Positions 18,136 through 26,059 of a stretch of DNA of 64,000 nucleotides are shown here, piece after piece. The stretch spans positions 124,001-188,000 of the forward strand of contig DATCMH010000009.1 of assembly GCA_036563505.1 (NCBI GenBank), in the 5' to 3' direction. The first letter of the stretch is position 1, and each line of letters opens with the position of its first letter. Both the position numbers and the translations under genes were made by a program. The stretch is from DATCMH01 sp036563505. GTDB lineage: Bacteria; Pseudomonadota; Alphaproteobacteria; Rhizobiales; Beijerinckiaceae. The notes below the pieces were generated by a model, which was not told the origin of the DNA, did not search any database, and saw only the letters and a program-made list of their open reading frames with translations.

Positions 18136-19349
18136 CAGCCGCGCGAGAAGGTTTTGCGGATGAAGCCCGTCCCAAGCTCCATGAGACCGTCGACGGCGCG
18201 CTGGGTGATCGACCCTTGCGGCACAGCCTCGCCGGCGTAGAGCGGCATTTCGAGCGCCTGGACATCGCCGCGCATGACGCGGAGCTTCCCGACCTGAGCG
18301 CCCTGCTCCAACGGCGCCCGGACAGGCCCGTTGTAGACGATCTGGGCGGTGAGCCGATCGCTGGAGCCGCGCGGCAGCAGCACGCGCACCGGGCGCTTGG
18401 CCACGAGCGGCAAGCTGCCCTTCGCACCGCCGAAGACGGCGACTTCCCCGACCGGTTGGCCCTGCTCGAACAGTTGGCGGGACTCGAAGGCGCGAAAACC
18501 CCAATCCAGCATCTTGCGGGTCTCGTTGGCACGGTCGCGGGCCGTCTTGAGGCCGCTCACGACGAGAACGAGCCGTTGGCCGTTCTGGATCGCGGATGCG
18601 GCAAGGCCGTAGCCCGACTCCTCCAGAAAACCTGTCTTCAACCCGTCCGCGCCCATATCCATCGTCAGCAGCGGATTGCGATTCTGCTGCCGGATCTTGT
18701 TCCAGGTGAACTCGCGCTCCGCGAACATCTTGTACTGTTCGGGATAGGTCTCGATGAGGTGCAGCGAGAGCTTGGCGAGGTCCCGCACTGTGCTCTTCTG
18801 GTCGGGCGCGCTGTAGCCCGTGGAGTTCCGGAAGGTCGACCGCGTGAGGCCGAGTGCCTTCGCTCGGTCGTTCATCATCCGAGCGAAGTTCTCCTCCGTG
18901 CCGGCGATACCCTCGGCAGCCGCGATCGACGCGTCGTTGCCGGACTGAATGATAATGCCGCGCAGGAGGTCCGACAGCTTCACCTTGCTGTTGAGCTGGG
19001 CGAACATCGACGATCCACCGCCGCCGCCCCCACCCTTGCGCCAGGCGTTCTCGGAAATCTGGAACTCGCTATCCGGATTGAGGCGGCCCTTCTGCATCTC
19101 GTCGTAGATCACGGCCACGGTCATCAGTTTGGCCATGCTCGCCGGCGAGATAAGTTCGTCGGCGGCCTTCTCGAAGAGAACGGTGCCGGTCGCGGCGTCG
19201 ATCAGGATCGCCTCGGGCGCGAGCGTCTGAAATGCCTGCGCGAGGGCGCGGCTCGCGCCACCTGCTATGGCGAGGGCGACGACGAGGCTCGCGAGGAGAA
19301 AGACCCGCGCCGCACGAAAGGGCCGGAGCAAAAGGGCGCGCGTCTGCAT
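18135..19349 (-). CDS. dacA: D-alanyl-D-alanine carboxypeptidase (PBP5/6 type)
   Basis: 404 residues. A signal peptide (about 1-37, ends RALA-QA) is followed by the penicillin-binding catalytic motifs SMAK (71-74), SGN (136-138) and KTG (238-240), then the C-terminal beta-sandwich and an amphipathic tail (VDGLMELGTGFIRKTF) that anchors such enzymes to the membrane. It trims the terminal D-Ala from peptidoglycan pentapeptides. Unusual is a run of seven glycines at 106-112 between SMAK and SGN, encoded by GC-rich codons and possibly slippage-prone. Confidence 0.95.
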   Translation of the reverse strand: MQTRALLLRPFRAARVFLLASLVVALAIAGGASRALAQAFQTLAPEAILIDAATGTVLFEKAADELISPASMAKLMTVAVIYDEMQKGRLNPDSEFQISENAWRKGGGGGGGSSMFAQLNSKVKLSDLLRGIIIQSGNDASIAAAEGIAGTEENFARMMNDRAKALGLTRSTFRNSTGYSAPDQKSTVRDLAKLSLHLIETYPEQYKMFAEREFTWNKIRQQNRNPLLTMDMGADGLKTGFLEESGYGLAASAIQNGQRLVLVVSGLKTARDRANETRKMLDWGFRAFESRQLFEQGQPVGEVAVFGGAKGSLPLVAKRPVRVLLPRGSSDRLTAQIVYNGPVRAPLEQGAQVGKLRVMRGDVQALEMPLYAGEAVPQGSITQRAVDGLMELGTGFIRKTFSRG

Positions 19350-19424
19350 CAGGTTGATTTCCAGGCTGGCGGGGGCACTTTGCGGCGTGCCGGTCCTGAA
19401 ATCAACGCGTTGCGGGACGTTTCG

Positions 19425-20486
19425 TTACAAAGCGCTGCGGAACTGCACAGTGGGTTGCGGGCGCAACTGCCGGAACGGATCGTCCTTCGACAGGCGGACG
19501 CCGCGACCCTCGGGGGCGGCGTAGAACATGCCCGCGTAGGTCGCGCGCCCACCGACCTGGGCGACGGGTGTGCGCTGCGGCCGGACCGGCGTCGCGGCGT
19601 TCGGGATCGTGCCGAGATCGTAGGGGCGCTCGGGCGGCAAAGGCACGTTCGCGAGGTGCTGTGGCGACGTCTCTTGCGCCACTACGGCAGGCGCCCTGCG
19701 CGGGGCTGCGGCGGGCTCGGGCGCCTGGTCCTCGGCGACCTCGTCCGGCGCGGCAGCGGTGCGGAACGCCAGCGCGGCCGGCGCGACAGGTACGGCCGCG
19801 GGCCGAGCCTCGGCTACCATCACGGGCGCGCTCTGGCCTGGGTAAAGAGCGGGCTGGCCGTCGAGGCGCAGGGTGGCGAGGAGCTTGGTGTCATCGCTGC
19901 CGCGGGTCGAGGCGCGGGCGACGTAGTCGACCTTCACCTTCGCCGTCCCGCGACGCTTGAAGTCGAGCGCCTCCGCGACCCGCTCGGACACGTCAAGGAC
20001 GCGGTTGGCGTGGTAGGGCCCGCGGTCATTCACCCGCACGATCATCGAGCGATTGTTCTCGAGATTCGTCACGCGGGCGTAGCTCGGCAGCGGCATCGTG
20101 GTGTGTGCCGCCGCAACGGAATGACGATCGAAAACCTCGCCATTGGCGGTCAGCCGGCCGTGGAAGGCCGCGCCGTACCAGGAGGCCAGTCCGACGCGGG
20201 AATAGCCGCTGCTCTCGCGCGGGACATAGGTGCGGCCGGCGATCTGATAGGGCTTGCCGACGAGCTCGCGCCCGCCGCCTTTCGGCACGGGCTGACCATC
20301 CTCGACGACCCGCGGGCTCGCGGTCACGCCGTATTTCGGATCAACCGAACGGCCGCTCGCGACCTTGCTCGTCGGCGCGCTGCAGTTGGCGCAAGCCAAA
20401 GCGGCCGTTGCGGCGAAGGCGAGCCGCCCTCCCCGTGCCGCCCACGCTGCGCGGACGGCGGAGGTCCAACCGGGCCTGTTCTGCAT
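19425..20486 (-). CDS. rlpA: RlpA-family septal ring lytic transglycosylase-like protein
   Basis: 353 residues. A signal sequence ends in ALAC-A, a possible lipobox with a cysteine for lipidation. The double-psi beta-barrel spans about 95-185: GLASWYGAAFHGRLTANGEVFD, then LPSYARVTNLENNRSMIVRVNDRGPY with the catalytic-type Asp. The C-terminal half is Pro/Ala-rich without a SPOR domain. RlpA proteins cleave denuded peptidoglycan at the septum or pole. A full CtrA box lies about 110 bp upstream (20595-20609), which would tie it to the cell cycle. dacA follows after 75 bp. Confidence 0.9.
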   Translation of the reverse strand: MQNRPGWTSAVRAAWAARGGRLAFAATAALACANCSAPTSKVASGRSVDPKYGVTASPRVVEDGQPVPKGGGRELVGKPYQIAGRTYVPRESSGYSRVGLASWYGAAFHGRLTANGEVFDRHSVAAAHTTMPLPSYARVTNLENNRSMIVRVNDRGPYHANRVLDVSERVAEALDFKRRGTAKVKVDYVARASTRGSDDTKLLATLRLDGQPALYPGQSAPVMVAEARPAAVPVAPAALAFRTAAAPDEVAEDQAPEPAAAPRRAPAVVAQETSPQHLANVPLPPERPYDLGTIPNAATPVRPQRTPVAQVGGRATYAGMFYAAPEGRGVRLSKDDPFRQLRPQPTVQFRSAL

Positions 20487-20874
20487 CCTGTGATCGCCCC
20501 GCGTTCTGGCTCGGCCGAGCTGTGTCGCTCTTCACCGGACATTTCGTTCGTCGATGCCGGTCCGTTGTGGACGGCGCATGTTCTCGGTCGGGCGTTAACA
20601 GAGCTTTAACGGCCAAGCTTTGTCAACGCCGGAGCGATCTCGTCGACCATTGCTTGAGGCTGCTCGACGAAAAGTTGAGCAAGACACCCTAAACAGCTCA
20701 ATCAACAGCGTTTCTCGGTGAGGCGGATGGAACTAGGTTGGCGCAGCTCCTTGCAGTCGCGTGTGAGCCGCATGGTCGATGCGAGACGCTCATCCGAGAT
20801 CCGGATGCGCTCGATCAAGCGTGCAATCCGCTTTGTAAAACAAATCTTTGCGCGCTCATCTTCTTACAGGGCGC
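20487..20874. other. Non-coding gap between rlpA and the RHH gene
   Basis: No supported gene. It holds the rlpA upstream region with the CtrA box, and a hairpin TGCTCGAC-GAAAA-GTTGAGCA at 20661-20681 (one G-U pair) without a following T-run. The frames open here have atypical Arg/Ser-rich translations and no ribosome site. A small RNA cannot be excluded. Confidence 0.5.
20595..20609. promoter_or_regulatory. CtrA-type binding site upstream of rlpA
   Basis: TTAA at 20595-20598, a 7-bp spacer and TTAA at 20606-20609 followed by C give the full TTAA-N7-TTAA(C) box recognised by the alphaproteobacterial cell-cycle regulator CtrA. It is intergenic, about 110 bp before the rlpA start. A second full box occurs upstream of the parA-like gene. 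Confidence 0.7.
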
Positions 20875-20909
20875 GAAAAGAAAGCGGCGCTACCCACGGG
20901 CAGCGCCGC
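20875..20909 (-). terminator. Rho-independent terminator of the parA-RHH unit
   Basis: On the minus strand the 8-bp arms GCGGCGCT and AGCGCCGC (20884-20891 and 20902-20909) enclose a 10-nt loop and are followed by TTTCTTTTC. It starts 11 bp after the RHH stop, which fits a terminator for that unit. Confidence 0.8.
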
Positions 20910-20919
20910 CTTTCCACGT

Positions 20920-21237
20920 TCAACGTCCGTCGCGGTCGTCGGTGAGTTGCCGGATCGAGAGCGCGCCCCGCTTCTTGAAGAGCAGGTCGACAGCTTCGAG
21001 CATGAGGCCGTGCATCTTCGTCCGCTCCGTGTAGGCGAGCTCCCGGAGTTGCTCGTAGACGGGAGGCTCGAGGTAGACCGAGAGCTGACGCGCCCGCTCC
21101 TTCAAGGTCGCGCCCGTCTTGGTGGTCATCGCCAGATGCGGCGTCTCGATCGTGGCGACCTCGATGCCGCGCTGGACCGAGGACGACACCGACGCGGCGA
21201 CGATGGATTTCAGGCTGAGCTTAGGCGGCTTTGACAT
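20920..21237 (-). CDS. Ribbon-helix-helix DNA-binding protein
   Basis: 105 residues, ATG 21237, overlapping the parA-like gene by 17 bp. The N-terminal half is flexible and Ser/Thr-rich. The C-terminal half reads as a ribbon-helix-helix: strand RQLSVYLEPPVY (49-60), helix YEQLRELAYTERTKM and helix HGLMLEAVDLLFKKRG. In type Ib partition systems a small RHH protein with a flexible N-terminus is the centromere-binding partner of ParA, and the gene order parA then RHH matches. Regulator or partition adaptor roles are both possible; no toxin gene is adjacent. Confidence 0.8.
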   Translation of the reverse strand: MSKPPKLSLKSIVAASVSSSVQRGIEVATIETPHLAMTTKTGATLKERARQLSVYLEPPVYEQLRELAYTERTKMHGLMLEAVDLLFKKRGALSIRQLTDDRDGR

Positions 21238-21880
21238 TACCGGGAACCTGCGTGCGCTTGTCGGTGACGTGGATGCGCTTCTCGATCCAGGACCAGAGGC
21301 CGCGGATCTCGCGGGCGGCTTGGCCGGACGGGTTGTATTCCGTCACGCCGAGGCCCACCCCGATGGCGTCCTGGTGGTCGTTGCGCATCACGATGTTGAT
21401 GTCGGGCAGCACGCCCAGCACTGCGAGGCCGTCGGCCGCGTCGCGGATGCGGTAGGAGCGCGGCGGCGTCTGGTTGAGGACGAAGGCGAAGCGCTTCTCC
21501 AGCCGGTAGATGGCAGCGAGCGTCGGCTTGAAGGCGCGCAGGTCCGCCGGCGTCGGCCGGCACGGGATCACGCAGAGGTCCGCGGCGCGAATCGCCGACA
21601 GCGTGCCCGGGCTGTCCACGCCCGGCGTGTCGATAAAGACGAAGTCGTACGCCGAGCCGCGCAAACGGGTCATCACATCGTCGAGCTGAGGCGCATCGAT
21701 CTGCGCGACCTCAGGGGTCTCGAGCTTGCGGTGATCGGCCCAATCGCTGACCGTGGCCTGCCGGTCCATCTCGAGTATGCAGACGTTGCGCCCGGCCTGC
21801 TGGGCGGCGATCGCGAGCGAGATGCACAAGGTGCTTTTCCCGCTCCCGCCTTTCTGCGTCACGAAGGTGATCGCCTTCAT
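21221..21880 (-). CDS. ParA-like partition ATPase
   Basis: 219 residues from ATG 21880; AAGGAAC 8 bp upstream decides this start. Deviant Walker A KGGSGKST (10-17), switch region MDRQATVSDW near 40 and Walker B DFVFIDTPG near 88 identify the ParA/MinD superfamily. No N-terminal HTH is present, as in the small type Ib ParAs and in positioning ATPases. The chromosomal par locus is not visible here, so this is an accessory or orphan pair with the RHH gene. Two GATC octamer arrays and a CtrA box lie in its 270-bp upstream region. Confidence 0.9.
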   Translation of the reverse strand: MKAITFVTQKGGSGKSTLCISLAIAAQQAGRNVCILEMDRQATVSDWADHRKLETPEVAQIDAPQLDDVMTRLRGSAYDFVFIDTPGVDSPGTLSAIRAADLCVIPCRPTPADLRAFKPTLAAIYRLEKRFAFVLNQTPPRSYRIRDAADGLAVLGVLPDINIVMRNDHQDAIGVGLGVTEYNPSGQAAREIRGLWSWIEKRIHVTDKRTQVPGNVKAA

Positions 21881-21943
21881 CCGGTGTTCCTTTCGCACGA
21901 GATCGCCGCGTCCTCGTTCTTGGGCGGCGCTGGAGTGTCCTTG

Positions 21944-21975
21944 GATCCCGTGATCAGACGAACACCGGATGCCGT
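21944..21975. repeat. GATC-phased octamer array A
   Basis: Four consecutive 8-bp units begin at 21944, 21952, 21960 and 21968. The first two are GATCCCGT and GATCAGAC; the others start GAAC and GATG. The array lies 64 bp upstream of the parA-like start. Confidence 0.7.
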
Positions 21976-21998
21976 GCTTTCGGTGTGCGCCGATATGG

Positions 21999-22013
21999 TT
22001 AACGAGCGGTTAA
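21999..22013. promoter_or_regulatory. CtrA-type binding site upstream of parA-like gene
   Basis: TTAA at 21999-22002, 7-bp spacer, TTAA at 22010-22013. It is a full CtrA box about 120 bp before the parA-like start, between octamer arrays A and B. It suggests cell-cycle control of the parA-RHH unit. Confidence 0.7.
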
Positions 22014-22024
22014 GGACAGCCCGA

Positions 22025-22064
22025 AATCCGGGGAGCCCGGGATCACAGGATCATCGGATCACAC
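22025..22064. repeat. GATC-phased octamer array B
   Basis: Five units in 8-bp register from 22025. The last three begin with GATC at 22041, 22049 and 22057 (GATCACAG is the first of them); the first two are degenerate (AATC, GAGC). It lies between the CtrA box and tRNA-Ser. Confidence 0.75.
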
Positions 22065-22154
22065 GCCGGCCAGGCGAGCCCGTTGACGCCCCTTCCCCTC
22101 GAACCCTAGACAGGGTTCGAGGATCGCCGTGGCTTCAAGCTGGCGCGCCTTTTG

Positions 22155-22244
22155 GGAAGGGTGGCCGAGTGGTTTAAGGCAGCGGTCTTGAAAACCGCCG
22201 TGGGGGCAACTCCACCGTGGGTTCGAATCCCACCCCTTCCGCCA
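22155..22244 (+). tRNA. tRNA-Ser(TGA)
   Basis: A 90-nt tRNA. Acceptor arms GGAAGGG (22155-22161) and CCCTTCC pair, the anticodon loop CTTGAAA gives anticodon TGA at 22189-22191, the variable arm is long (CGTGGGGGCAACTCCACCG) as in tRNA-Ser, the T-arm contains GGTTCGAATCC, and G plus an encoded CCA ends it. It reads UCA and related serine codons. Confidence 0.98.
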
Positions 22245-22437
22245 TCGCTCATTTCTGGCCATCGTCCGGCTCGACCGACTGCCTACGAGGCCGGGTCGGG
22301 TCGCGCACCGCGACCGCTCACGACACTTGACTCCTCGACTCAGAGGCCCAGCCTCAATCTCAAGCGTGACGGCAGGAACTCGCCTTCGATTGGCCGGTTG
22401 TGCTCCGGGACGACCCGCTGTTCCGCGAGGATGGACG

Positions 22438-23166
22438 ATGACAGGTTCGACGCGCTCTTGGCCGCGCAAGGCGGTGGTGGTGGGCCTCGTCGGCGTGGTG
22501 GCGGGGCTCTCGGTCCCGGGCGGCGGTCACGCCGAGGACGATGCGGGCGTGCGCGCCTTCTTCGTCTCTCAACAGCCGGCGGCCCGGCCCGCGGCCGCGC
22601 CGATGCAGTCCGTGACCCTGCCGCGCTTCGTGCCCCTCCCCCTGCCGGCGGCGGTGGCGATCGCGCGGCCGTCCGGCGCGAAGGCGCATGCGCGCCGCGC
22701 GCCCGACAGAGCGCCGAAACTGGAATATGCTAGCCTGCCGAAGGAGCCCGCCGTCGAGAAGCCTGCGGTGGTCTCCGGTCCGCGGCTGCCGCCGCTCCAG
22801 GCGATCCTGCGTGACGACACGCTGCGCCCGGGTGACATCGTGATGTTTCCCGATGGTCCTCGCGTCTTCAACGGCCAGACGTCCGAGAAGCACAAGGCGG
22901 CGAGCTTCGAGCCCGTCGCGAAATCGCGGCTGGTGACGGCCTCGGCGCGCAAGGCGCTCGCGGCGCTTCCGGTCGCATCCACGAATACGGGGGCGGTTCC
23001 GAGCGCGCTGGCCGCGCGGTCGCCTCTGCGAGCGGCGCCGAAGCTCGCCGGCAACGGCTCGACGCTCCGTCAGACGGCGTTGAACGAAGTGGCCGGACAG
23101 GCCGCGGCCAGCACGATCCGCGTCGTCTATCCGCGCCTCGGCGGACCCGTCACGGTCGAGCGCTGA
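22438..23166 (+). CDS. Hypothetical secreted protein
   Basis: 242 residues from ATG 22438 with GAGG 7-10 bp upstream. A signal peptide (about 1-32, KAVVVGLVGVVAGLSVPGGGHA) is followed by a Pro/Ala-rich low-complexity chain. The one conserved-looking patch is LRPGDIVMFPDGPRVFNGQ near 130-150, a pattern found in small exported proteins of the Rhizobiales; I know no function for it. No catalytic motif or membrane segment is visible after the signal. A terminator follows 88 bp after the stop. Confidence 0.75.
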   Translation: MTGSTRSWPRKAVVVGLVGVVAGLSVPGGGHAEDDAGVRAFFVSQQPAARPAAAPMQSVTLPRFVPLPLPAAVAIARPSGAKAHARRAPDRAPKLEYASLPKEPAVEKPAVVSGPRLPPLQAILRDDTLRPGDIVMFPDGPRVFNGQTSEKHKAASFEPVAKSRLVTASARKALAALPVASTNTGAVPSALAARSPLRAAPKLAGNGSTLRQTALNEVAGQAAASTIRVVYPRLGGPVTVER

Positions 23167-23254
23167 GCCTTCAATCTGTCGCACGCGAGTACCGCCCGTC
23201 TTTAGGGTCCGGGCGGCGTCGGTGTGCAGTAAGTCTCGTTTCTCAATGCAAAGG

Positions 23255-23289
23255 AGCCCGGCTCGCGTCGAAGCGAACCGGGCTTCTTT
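23255..23289 (+). terminator. Rho-independent terminator
   Basis: Arms AGCCCGG-TCGC (23255-23266) and GCGAACCGGGCTT (23273-23285) pair with a short mismatch and loop, followed by CTTTG on the plus strand. It probably ends the secreted-protein transcript and lies 10 bp before the convergent gene's stop. Confidence 0.65.
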
Positions 23290-23298
23290 GACGCCGCG

Positions 23299-23649
23299 CT
23301 AGTGAGACGTCCGGTTCGGGCGAGCCTCGAGGATCGGCTGGCCGGGATAGGCCTGCAGCCGGGCCTCGTTCTGCGCCACGGGTTCGGCGACGGTCTCGGC
23401 CCTCACCGGCTCAGACGCGGCCGTTGCTCCCTCGGGCTGAAGGCTCGACGTCATGTAGTGGGGCTTGTAGCGCAGATCGATGAGCGCCCGCATCTCCGGC
23501 GCGGCGAGGTCCATCAGCGTCGCGTCGCGCCAGACGCGCTTGGGCGGCGCGTTCCGCGAGCGGAACATGCCTCGTTTCTCGTCTTCGACCTGAAGGACGA
23601 TCCGTCCGGTCCAGGTTCGGCGGAGGGTGAAACGGCCTGTGAGCGCCAT
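23299..23649 (-). CDS. Hypothetical protein
   Basis: 116 residues. The first half (MALTGRFTLRRTWTGRIVLQVEDEKRGMFRSR) is a compact beta-rich start, followed by KRVWRDATLMDLAAPEMRALIDLRYKP, then an unordered Ala/Glu/Pro tail. No signal peptide or membrane segment. I do not recognise the family by function. It is divergent from rimO across a 349-bp gap that contains a short GATC octamer array directly upstream of its start. Confidence 0.65.
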   Translation of the reverse strand: MALTGRFTLRRTWTGRIVLQVEDEKRGMFRSRNAPPKRVWRDATLMDLAAPEMRALIDLRYKPHYMTSSLQPEGATAASEPVRAETVAEPVAQNEARLQAYPGQPILEARPNRTSH

Positions 23650-23657
23650 AATTCAAT

Positions 23658-23673
23658 GATCCTGTCATCCGGG
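23658..23673. repeat. GATC-phased octamer pair (array I)
   Basis: GATCCTGT at 23658 and CATCCGGG at 23666 keep the 8-bp register seen in the longer arrays. It lies 8 bp upstream of the start codon of the minus-strand hypothetical gene. With only two units it is the weakest member. Confidence 0.4.
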
Positions 23674-23998
23674 GAGGCGCTCTCGACCTGCAAGAACGCC
23701 GCGATTGCAAGGTCAATCCGGTCAAGGCGTCCCTGTTCCCGGCTGCGGGCGTCGCGCGAAAGCTTTGCCATGCGCTGAAGCGGGGAAGAACAATCTTCCA
23801 GCGCGGTCCTGTCGCGCCCCGAACACTTCGGCCGGCTCCGGCTCACCCCGCCTTCAAAGCGACGCAAAACGGTGCGAGGCCGCGAGCGTGCGGGCGCGCC
23901 CGTTCTCATCTTCTCGACTCGCTGCTCGATCCTGCGCCGCCCGCTTGCCAAAGGGGCCGGCGTCGGGGACACAGCCGTTCGCCCGATCCGGACCTGCC
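23674..23998. other. Non-coding gap before rimO
   Basis: No supported gene. The divergent promoters of the hypothetical gene and rimO must lie here. A perfect 6-bp dyad GGAAGA-ACAA-TCTTCC is at 23784-23799. The frame open upstream of rimO has no start with a ribosome site and an atypical translation. Confidence 0.5.
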
Positions 23999-25315
23999 AT
24001 GACCGCCCACGCCCCTCGCGTCTCCTTCGTCTCGCTCGGCTGCCCCAAGGCGCTGGTCGATTCCGAGCGCATCATCACGCAGCTGCGGGCGCAAGGCTAC
24101 GAGCTGACGAAGCGCCACGACGGCGCGGATGTCGTCGTCGTCAACACCTGCGGCTTCCTCGACAGCGCCAAGGCCGAGTCGCTCGAGGCGATCGGGGCCG
24201 CGATGGCCGAGAACGGCAAGGTGATCGTCACCGGCTGCATGGGCGCGGAGCCGGAGCCGATCCGCGAGCGCTTCCCGAATGTGCTGGCCATCACCGGGCC
24301 GCAGCAATATGAGACGGTGGTCTCGGCGGTGCACCGAGCCGCGCCGCCCCGGCACGACCCGTTTCTCGATCTCGTGCCCGACCACGGCGTGAAGCTCACG
24401 CCGCGCCACTACGCCTATCTGAAGATTTCCGAGGGCTGCTCCAACCGCTGCTCCTTCTGCATCATCCCCAAGCTCAGGGGCGATCTCGTCAGCCGGCCGG
24501 CCGGCGACGTGCTGCGGGAGGCGGAGCGACTGGTGAAGGCCGGCGTGAAGGAACTCCTCGTCATCTCGCAGGACACCAGCGCCTACGGCGTGGACCTGAA
24601 GTATGCCGCGAGCTCCTGGCGCGACCGCGAGGTGCGGTCCCGCTTCCTCGACCTCTCCCAGGCGCTCGGCGAGCTCGGGGCCTGGGTGCGGCTGCACTAC
24701 GTCTATCCCTACCCCCATGTGGCGGACGTCATCCCGCTCATGGCGGAGGGCAAGGTGCTGCCCTACCTCGACATCCCCTTCCAGCACGCGGCGCCCTCGG
24801 TGCTCAAGGCCATGCGCCGCCCGGCGCACCAGGAGAAGACCCTCGACCGCATCCGCCAGTGGCGGGAGGTCTGCCCGGATCTGGCGATCCGCTCGACCTT
24901 CATCGTCGGCTTTCCCGGCGAGACGGACGAGGATTTCGAGCTTCTGCTCGAGTGGCTGGAACAGGCGAAGCTCGATCGCGTCGGCTGCTTCCGCTACGAG
25001 CCCGTGCAAGGCGCGCCGGCGAACGACCTCGGCGCGCCCGTGCCGCCCGAGGTCAAGAACGAGCGCTGGCACCGCTTCATGGCCGCGCAGCAGGCAGTTT
25101 CAGCCAAGATTCTCAAGGCGAAGGTCGGCAAGCGCCTGCCCGTCATCATCGACGAGGCCGGGTCGACGGTCGCCAAAGGTCGCTCGAAATACGACGCGCC
25201 GGAGATCGACGGCAGCGTCTACGTCGCCTCGCGCCGGCCCTTGCGGCCGGGCGACATCGTCACGGTGAAGATCGAGCGAGCCGAGGCCTACGATCTCCAC
25301 GGCACGGCAGTGTGA
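23999..25315 (+). CDS. rimO: Ribosomal protein S12 methylthiotransferase RimO
   Basis: 438 residues from ATG 23999, which places the first cluster cysteine at residue 15 as expected. Domains in order: MTTase N-terminal domain with Cys15, Cys51 and Cys80 for one iron-sulfur cluster; radical SAM core with CSNRCSFC near 147-154; C-terminal TRAM domain (about 370-438). The GCPKALVDSE signature separates RimO from MiaB. It adds a methylthio group to an aspartate of ribosomal protein S12. It converges on the pncA-like gene with a 6-bp gap. Confidence 0.96.
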   Translation: MTAHAPRVSFVSLGCPKALVDSERIITQLRAQGYELTKRHDGADVVVVNTCGFLDSAKAESLEAIGAAMAENGKVIVTGCMGAEPEPIRERFPNVLAITGPQQYETVVSAVHRAAPPRHDPFLDLVPDHGVKLTPRHYAYLKISEGCSNRCSFCIIPKLRGDLVSRPAGDVLREAERLVKAGVKELLVISQDTSAYGVDLKYAASSWRDREVRSRFLDLSQALGELGAWVRLHYVYPYPHVADVIPLMAEGKVLPYLDIPFQHAAPSVLKAMRRPAHQEKTLDRIRQWREVCPDLAIRSTFIVGFPGETDEDFELLLEWLEQAKLDRVGCFRYEPVQGAPANDLGAPVPPEVKNERWHRFMAAQQAVSAKILKAKVGKRLPVIIDEAGSTVAKGRSKYDAPEIDGSVYVASRRPLRPGDIVTVKIERAEAYDLHGTAV

Positions 25316-25321
25316 CGCGTA

Positions 25322-26059
25322 TCAGCCCGCGATCGTGGACGCCGCGATGCGCCCCACGCCTGCCGTGTCGAGGTCGGCCAACGCCTTTGCCAAAGACCCG
25401 TTCGTGTTGATCGCCCGGCAGGCATCCTCGATCACGCGGGTCTCGAATCCTGCCGCCCGCGCGTCGAGGGCGGTCCAGGCGACGCAAAAGTCCGTGGCCA
25501 GGCCGGCGCAAAACACGCGGCGGAAACCGCGCTCCTTCAGGTAGCCCGCGAGACCCGTCGTGGTGCGGCGGTCGGCTTCGAGAAAGCCCGAATAGCTGTC
25601 GATGCCGGGCCGGTAGCCCTTGCGCACGATCATCTGCGCCATCGGAAGGTCGAGCTCGCGGGCGATCTCGGCACCACGGGTGCCCTGGATGCAGTGGTCG
25701 GGCCACAGCACCTGCGTCCCGTAGGCGAGCTGCGTGGTCTCGAATGGCTTCTTGCCAGGGTGGCTTGAGGCAAAGGAGGCGTGGCCGGCCGGGTGCCAGT
25801 CCTGCGTCAGGACGACGTTTGCGAAACGGCGAGCGAGCGCATTGATCGGCCCGATCACCGCGTTACCATCCGGCACGGCGAGCGATCCACCGGGCAGGAA
25901 GTCGTATTGCACGTCGATGACAACCAAGACGTCGTCCGGGGCCGGCTTGATCGTCATGGCTTGCCCTCTCGCCTGCGTCGCGGCGCCGAAAGCGGCAACC
26001 CCGCCGGCAAGCGCCTGAAGAGTGTCGCGCCGACTCGGTGCTCGGATCACCTCGTTCAT
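25322..26059 (-). CDS. pncA: Nicotinamidase with apparent Tat signal
   Basis: 245 residues from ATG 26059 with GGGAGA 7 bp upstream. The core from about residue 35 is a PncA isochorismatase-like hydrolase: catalytic Asp in VVIDVQYDFLPGGSL, metal ligands in DWHPAGHASF, Lys in VRKGYRPGIDSYSGF and nucleophile Cys in CAGLATDFCVAWTALDA. It converts nicotinamide to nicotinate for NAD salvage. Most PncA proteins are cytosolic and start at the core, but here the first 34 residues read SRRDTLQALAGGVAAFGAATQARGQA, a twin-arginine-like signal. An internal ATG (MTIKPAPDDV) could give a cytosolic form. It lies behind the BMP-type ABC genes. Confidence 0.9.
   Translation of the reverse strand: MNEVIRAPSRRDTLQALAGGVAAFGAATQARGQAMTIKPAPDDVLVVIDVQYDFLPGGSLAVPDGNAVIGPINALARRFANVVLTQDWHPAGHASFASSHPGKKPFETTQLAYGTQVLWPDHCIQGTRGAEIARELDLPMAQMIVRKGYRPGIDSYSGFLEADRRTTTGLAGYLKERGFRRVFCAGLATDFCVAWTALDARAAGFETRVIEDACRAINTNGSLAKALADLDTAGVGRIAASTIAG

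Noticed and set aside
18216..20609. A 797-codon plus-strand frame across dacA and rlpA
   Set aside because: Both minus-strand genes have full catalytic or fold motifs; the opposite frame has none.
22025..22064. Reading the octamer arrays as CRISPR repeats
   Set aside because: Units are 8 bp, contiguous and without spacers, and no cas gene is present.
22155..22244. tRNA-Ser as an integration site of a genomic island holding parA-RHH
   Set aside because: I see no integrase and no duplicated tRNA 3' end in the window.
22325..22345. Two nearby GANTC (CcrM) sites after tRNA-Ser as a regulatory signal
   Set aside because: GANTC is short and common enough that two sites 8 bp apart are weak evidence by themselves.
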